DNA from: Parapristionchus giblindavisi
Lineage: Eukaryota > Nematoda > Chromadorea > Rhabditida > Diplogasteridae
Length of the DNA stretch: 64,000 nucleotides
Assembly (NCBI GenBank): GCA_943737045.1
Contig: CALSFV010000361.1
Coordinates: 146,501-210,500 of the forward strand
Reading direction: 5' to 3'
In this document: piece by piece, positions 60,790 through 64,000 of the stretch
How the letters are laid out: each line of letters begins with the position of its first letter
How positions within the stretch are numbered: the stretch's first letter is position 1
Position numbers and translations under genes: made by a program
Notes under the pieces: generated by a model
Databases searched by the model: none
Seen by the model: the letters and a program-made list of their open reading frames with translations, nothing else
What the model was told of the DNA's origin: nothing

Positions 60790-62222
60790 CAGTATCGTCC
60801 AAAAGTAATGGGACACTTTTTCATTTTTTATAACTTTTGAACCAGTGGAGCAATCAAGCTGATCTTTTGAGTCAATGAAGAGAATTTATCAAGGAATATT
60901 ACCATGATGTGTTGGTGTAATTAACTTAGTTAATTTTTGCGTAGTGATGACGCTACCGAAGTACACTTTTTTGAAAATTCCCATTTCTTTAGTGAAAAGC
61001 CCTGTTCTTCGGGAACACTGTGAGACTGGAGATCCCCACTAGGGCTGTACAGTCAAACAATCCGGAATGGCTCCGACTCCGATTTCAAGCTGTGGCAGGG
61101 TTGCAACTTTGACCTAAAAAATTTATAACTCGGCTTCTAGATGTGATAACGACCCGTTCTAAGCTCCAAAATGATACTAGTGGCGAGTAATGTTTATCCC
61201 CAGATTATGGTAGTCGTTGCTCGTCATTTGCCCTCAGGGCATAAAATAATTTTTTTGGGGAGGACCGATTTTGAGACCCTACCGTTCGGAGGGCGGTTGT
61301 TCTAAAATTATGGTTCCTGCGCAAGCAGCTTTGCAATATGTCATATATTAATTTCCCTTATTTTGATTTAGTTCCGATTCCTTTCAGACCCGCAGCAAAC
61401 GTTATGCTGAGGTCTACTCGGTTGTAGCGAGTAAAGTTCAAAATACAAAGATCAAAGATCAAAGTTTAGCAATAGTGTAAAAACTTTTGTGAGCATCTCT
61501 AACATGCATTGGTACTTTGAAACTAAGAGATTTCATCAATAGAGGCCCAGGGGCGAGAGCAGTAAGAGAGAAAGCGCAAGAGTGCGTACAGAGTAGACCT
61601 CAGCATAACGTTTGCTGCGGGTCTGAAAGGAATCGGAACTAAACCAAAATAAGGGAAATTAATATAGGATATATTGCAAAGCTGCTTGCGCAGGAACCAT
61701 AATTTTAGAACACCCGCCCTCAGAACGGTAGGGTGTCAAAATCGGTCCTCCCCAAAAAAAATTATTTTATGCCCTGAGGGCAAATGACGAGCTATGACTA
61801 CCATAATCTGGGGAAAAACATTACTCGCCACTAGTATCATTTTGGAGCTTAGAACGGGTCGTTATCACATCTAGAAGCCGAGTTATAATTTTTTTAGGTC
61901 AAAGTTGCAACCCTGCCACAGCCTGAAATCGGAGTCGGAGCCATTCCGGATTGTTTGACTGTACAGCCCTAGTGGGGATCTCCACTCTCACAGTGTTCCC
62001 GAAGAACAGAGCTTTTCACTAAAGAAATGTGAATTTTCAAAAAAGTGTACTTCGGTAGCGTCATCACTACGCAAAAATTAACTAAGTTAATTACACCAAC
62101 ACATCATGGTAATATTCCTTGATAAATTCTCTACATTGACTCAAAAGATCAGCTTGATTGCTTTTCTGGTTCAAAAGTTATAAAAAAATGAAAAAGTGTC
62201 CCATTACTTTTGGACGATACTG
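60790..62222. mobile_element. Insertion D: 1.43-kb Tc1/mariner-type element with ~630-bp TIRs
   Basis: The satellite AAGATA|GCTCTG is split with TA duplicated (60788-60789, 62223-62224). Termini read CAGTATCGTCCAAAAGTAAT with their complement at the other end, the CAGT...GTCCAAAAGT form usual for Tc1/mariner TIRs. Arms 60790-61419 and 61591-62222 are inverted copies with scattered mismatches, leaving a 171-bp spacer with AAAGATCAAAGATC. No transposase frame exists, so it is non-autonomous. Confidence 0.9.
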
Positions 62223-64000
62223 TAGCTCTGAAAAAAGGAATGATAGTCTCTGTTAGAAATTTTCCATTTGGAGAATGCTGTCGAGAGTTCTGAATTTTGA
62301 CATTTCAAAAGTGACGTAAATTTGCCAGGTTGACGCTGAATATCAGACTATCAATTCAATACCCGGCGTTTCACTACTTGCTTATTATTTTTAAATTAAT
62401 CCACGATAAGTTACGATTACAAAATATACTAATCCGAATGAATATCGACCGATACTGGAATGAAATAAAAATAATTATTGTCATACTTGGACGTAAATCA
62501 TTTTTTTCCAAAATGTGATGCAGTTATCACCCTGTTCCCAGTTGTGTATTACTTTGCCGTACTGATACTTTATCAAGCACATCTAGTGCATGCAATTGTG
62601 AGCTTCACAGACCCGAACTCCTGCCCAAAGAGCTTAGCCGGGGTCAGAACAAGACAGTGGTCATAGTCGAATCACGAAAGTCCAAGAAAAGCCTTATAAT
62701 TCGCTTTAAACTTTATCTTTCTTTAACATCTTAAGTTTTTTGGATAGCTCTGAAAAAATGAATGATAGTCTCTGTTAGAAATTTTCCATTTGGAGAATGC
62801 TCTCGAGAGTTCTGAATTTTGACATTTCAAAAGTGACGTAAATTTACCAGGTGCACGCAGAAAATAAGACTATCAATTCAATACCCGGCGTTTCACCAAT
62901 TGATCACTATTTTAAAAATAATCCACAATACGTGACGATTACAAAACATATTAATCAGAATGAATATCGACCGATACTGGAATGAAATAAAAATAATTAT
63001 TGTCATACTTGGACGTAAACCATTTTTTCCCTAAATTCGATGCAGTTATCACCCTGTTCCCAGTTGTGTATTACTTTGTCCTACTAATACTTTATCAAGC
63101 ATATCTAGAGCATGCTATTGTGAGTTTCGCAGACCCGAGCTCCTGCCCAAAGAGCTTAGCCGGGGTTAGAACCAGACAGTGGTCATAGTCGAATCACTAG
63201 GGTCCAAGACAAGCCTTATAATTCGCTTTAAACTTTATCTTTCTTTAACATCTTAATTTTTTTAAGATAGCTCTGAAAAAAGGAATGATAGTCTCTGTTA
63301 GAAATTTTCCATTTGGAGAATGCTGTCGAGAGTTCTGAATTTTGACATTTCAAAAGTGACGTAAATTTGCCAGGTTGACGCTGAATATCAGACTATCAAT
63401 TCAATACCCGGCGTTTCACTACTTGCTTATTATTTTTACATTAATCCACGATAATTGACGATTACAAAACATATTAATCAGAATGAATATCGACCGATGC
63501 TGGAATGAAATAAAAATAATTATTGTCATACTTGGACGTAAACCATTTTTTTTCGAAAATTCGATGCAGTTATCACCCTGTTCCCAGCTGTGTATTACTT
63601 TGCCTTACTGATACTTTATCAAGCATATCTAGAGCATGCAATTGTGAGTTTCACAGACCCGAACTCCTGCCCAAAGAGCCTAGCCGGGGTCAGAACCAGA
63701 CAGTGGTCATAGTCGAATCACTAGGGTCCAAGACAAGCCTTATAATTCGCTTTAAACTTTATCTTTCTTTAACATCTTAATTTTTTTTAAGATAGCTCTG
63801 AAAAAAGGAATGATAGTCTCTGTTAGAAATTTTCCATTTGGAGAATGCTGTCGAGAGTTCTGAATTTTGACATTTCAAAAGTGACGTAAATTTGCCAGGT
63901 TGACGCTGAATATCAGACTATCAATTCAATACCCGGCGTTTCACTACTTGCTTATTATTTTTAAATTAATCCACGATAAGTTACGATTACAAAATATACT

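Larger units (their letters stand above)
9931..64000. repeat. ~523-bp satellite DNA array, about 96 monomers
   Basis: From TAAATGTGCCAGGTTGACG at 9931 to the window end, the same AT-rich unit repeats head to tail with a period of 522-526 bp. The landmark GTCATACTTGGACG occurs near 10092, 10616, 11140 ... 63523. Allowing for the four insertions, this gives about 96 units. Each unit contains a T run of 6-9 (offset about 190), a family-diagnostic segment (235-290), the TTA used by insertions B and C (460), and a CTCTCGAGAG or CTGTCGAGAG site (485). Two unit families differ in GTCCTACTAATAC...GCATATCTAGAG versus CCTTACTGATAC...GCACATCTAGTG. Frames of 60-134 codons recur in every unit but are repeat copies, not genes. 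The period is close to three nucleosome lengths. A centromeric or other heterochromatic role is plausible but unproven. Confidence 0.98.

Noticed and set aside
10052..63780. Dozens of 60-134-codon open frames, such as MNIDRYWNEI and MSYLDVN types, as protein genes
   Set aside because: They recur once per satellite monomer in two overlapping frames, change frame with T-run length, and have no recognisable domain. They are copies of one repeat.
9931..64000. CRISPR-like array
   Set aside because: The whole 523-bp unit is repeated. There are no short repeats separated by unique spacers, and the context is eukaryotic.
9931..64000. CENP-B box or hammerhead ribozyme in the satellite unit
   Set aside because: CGGG and CCGG sites are present, but the TTCG...A..CGGG spacing is not met on either strand. 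No CTGANGA/GAAA pair occurs in the unit.

Overview
This is eukaryotic, almost certainly invertebrate metazoan, DNA. It holds a permuted Penelope-like retroelement, a CR1/Jockey-type LINE, fragments of intron-containing host genes, TIR transposons and a very long satellite array. Nothing resembles prokaryotic gene organisation. Species cannot be named from sequence alone. The non-satellite part is AT-rich, with a recurring GATC-TTT-GATC/AAA-GATC motif.

Left arm (1-9930), essentially all on the minus strand. A 61-bp tandem repeat and some degenerate local repeats (1-900) lead into a decayed Naiad-type Penelope-like element (about 1376-4353). Its GIY-YIG endonuclease ORF lies upstream of the reverse transcriptase, and the RT part is broken by several frameshifts. 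Next come two pieces of host genes: the terminal exon of POLR2K/RPABC4 (RNA polymerase subunit, 4680-4759, with a poly(A) signal) and an unrecognised two-exon gene end (4944-5308). A nearly full-length LINE (5331 to about 9440) abuts the second one, with its (GAAA)n tail joined to the gene fragment. Its ORF1 and ORF2 are in the same frame, separated by one UAG, and ORF2 has one further frameshift. A 25-bp-arm perfect hairpin and about 400 bp of unassigned sequence complete this arm.

Right arm (9931-64000, running off the window). This is a head-to-tail satellite of about 523 bp, roughly 96 monomers, with two main monomer families, chimeric monomers and changing higher-order repeats (6-mer of 3136 bp, dimers of 1045-1046 bp, trimer of 1567 bp, tetramer of 2089 bp). 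The many 60-130-codon open frames here are satellite copies, not genes.

Four non-autonomous inverted-repeat elements interrupt the array. A (12787-14508) has 331-bp TIRs carrying a tRNA-like sequence, a nested inverted repeat and a decayed ORF. B (53436-53903) and C (54430-54538, a perfect GC-rich hairpin) sit in the same TTA site of adjacent monomers. D (60790-62222) is a Tc1/mariner-type element made almost entirely of two 630-bp arms. A and C have TTA target duplications, B has TTA/TAA, and D has TA. I see no complete functional host gene and no clear new enzymatic system. The most notable material is the satellite with its foldback insertions and the permuted retroelement.
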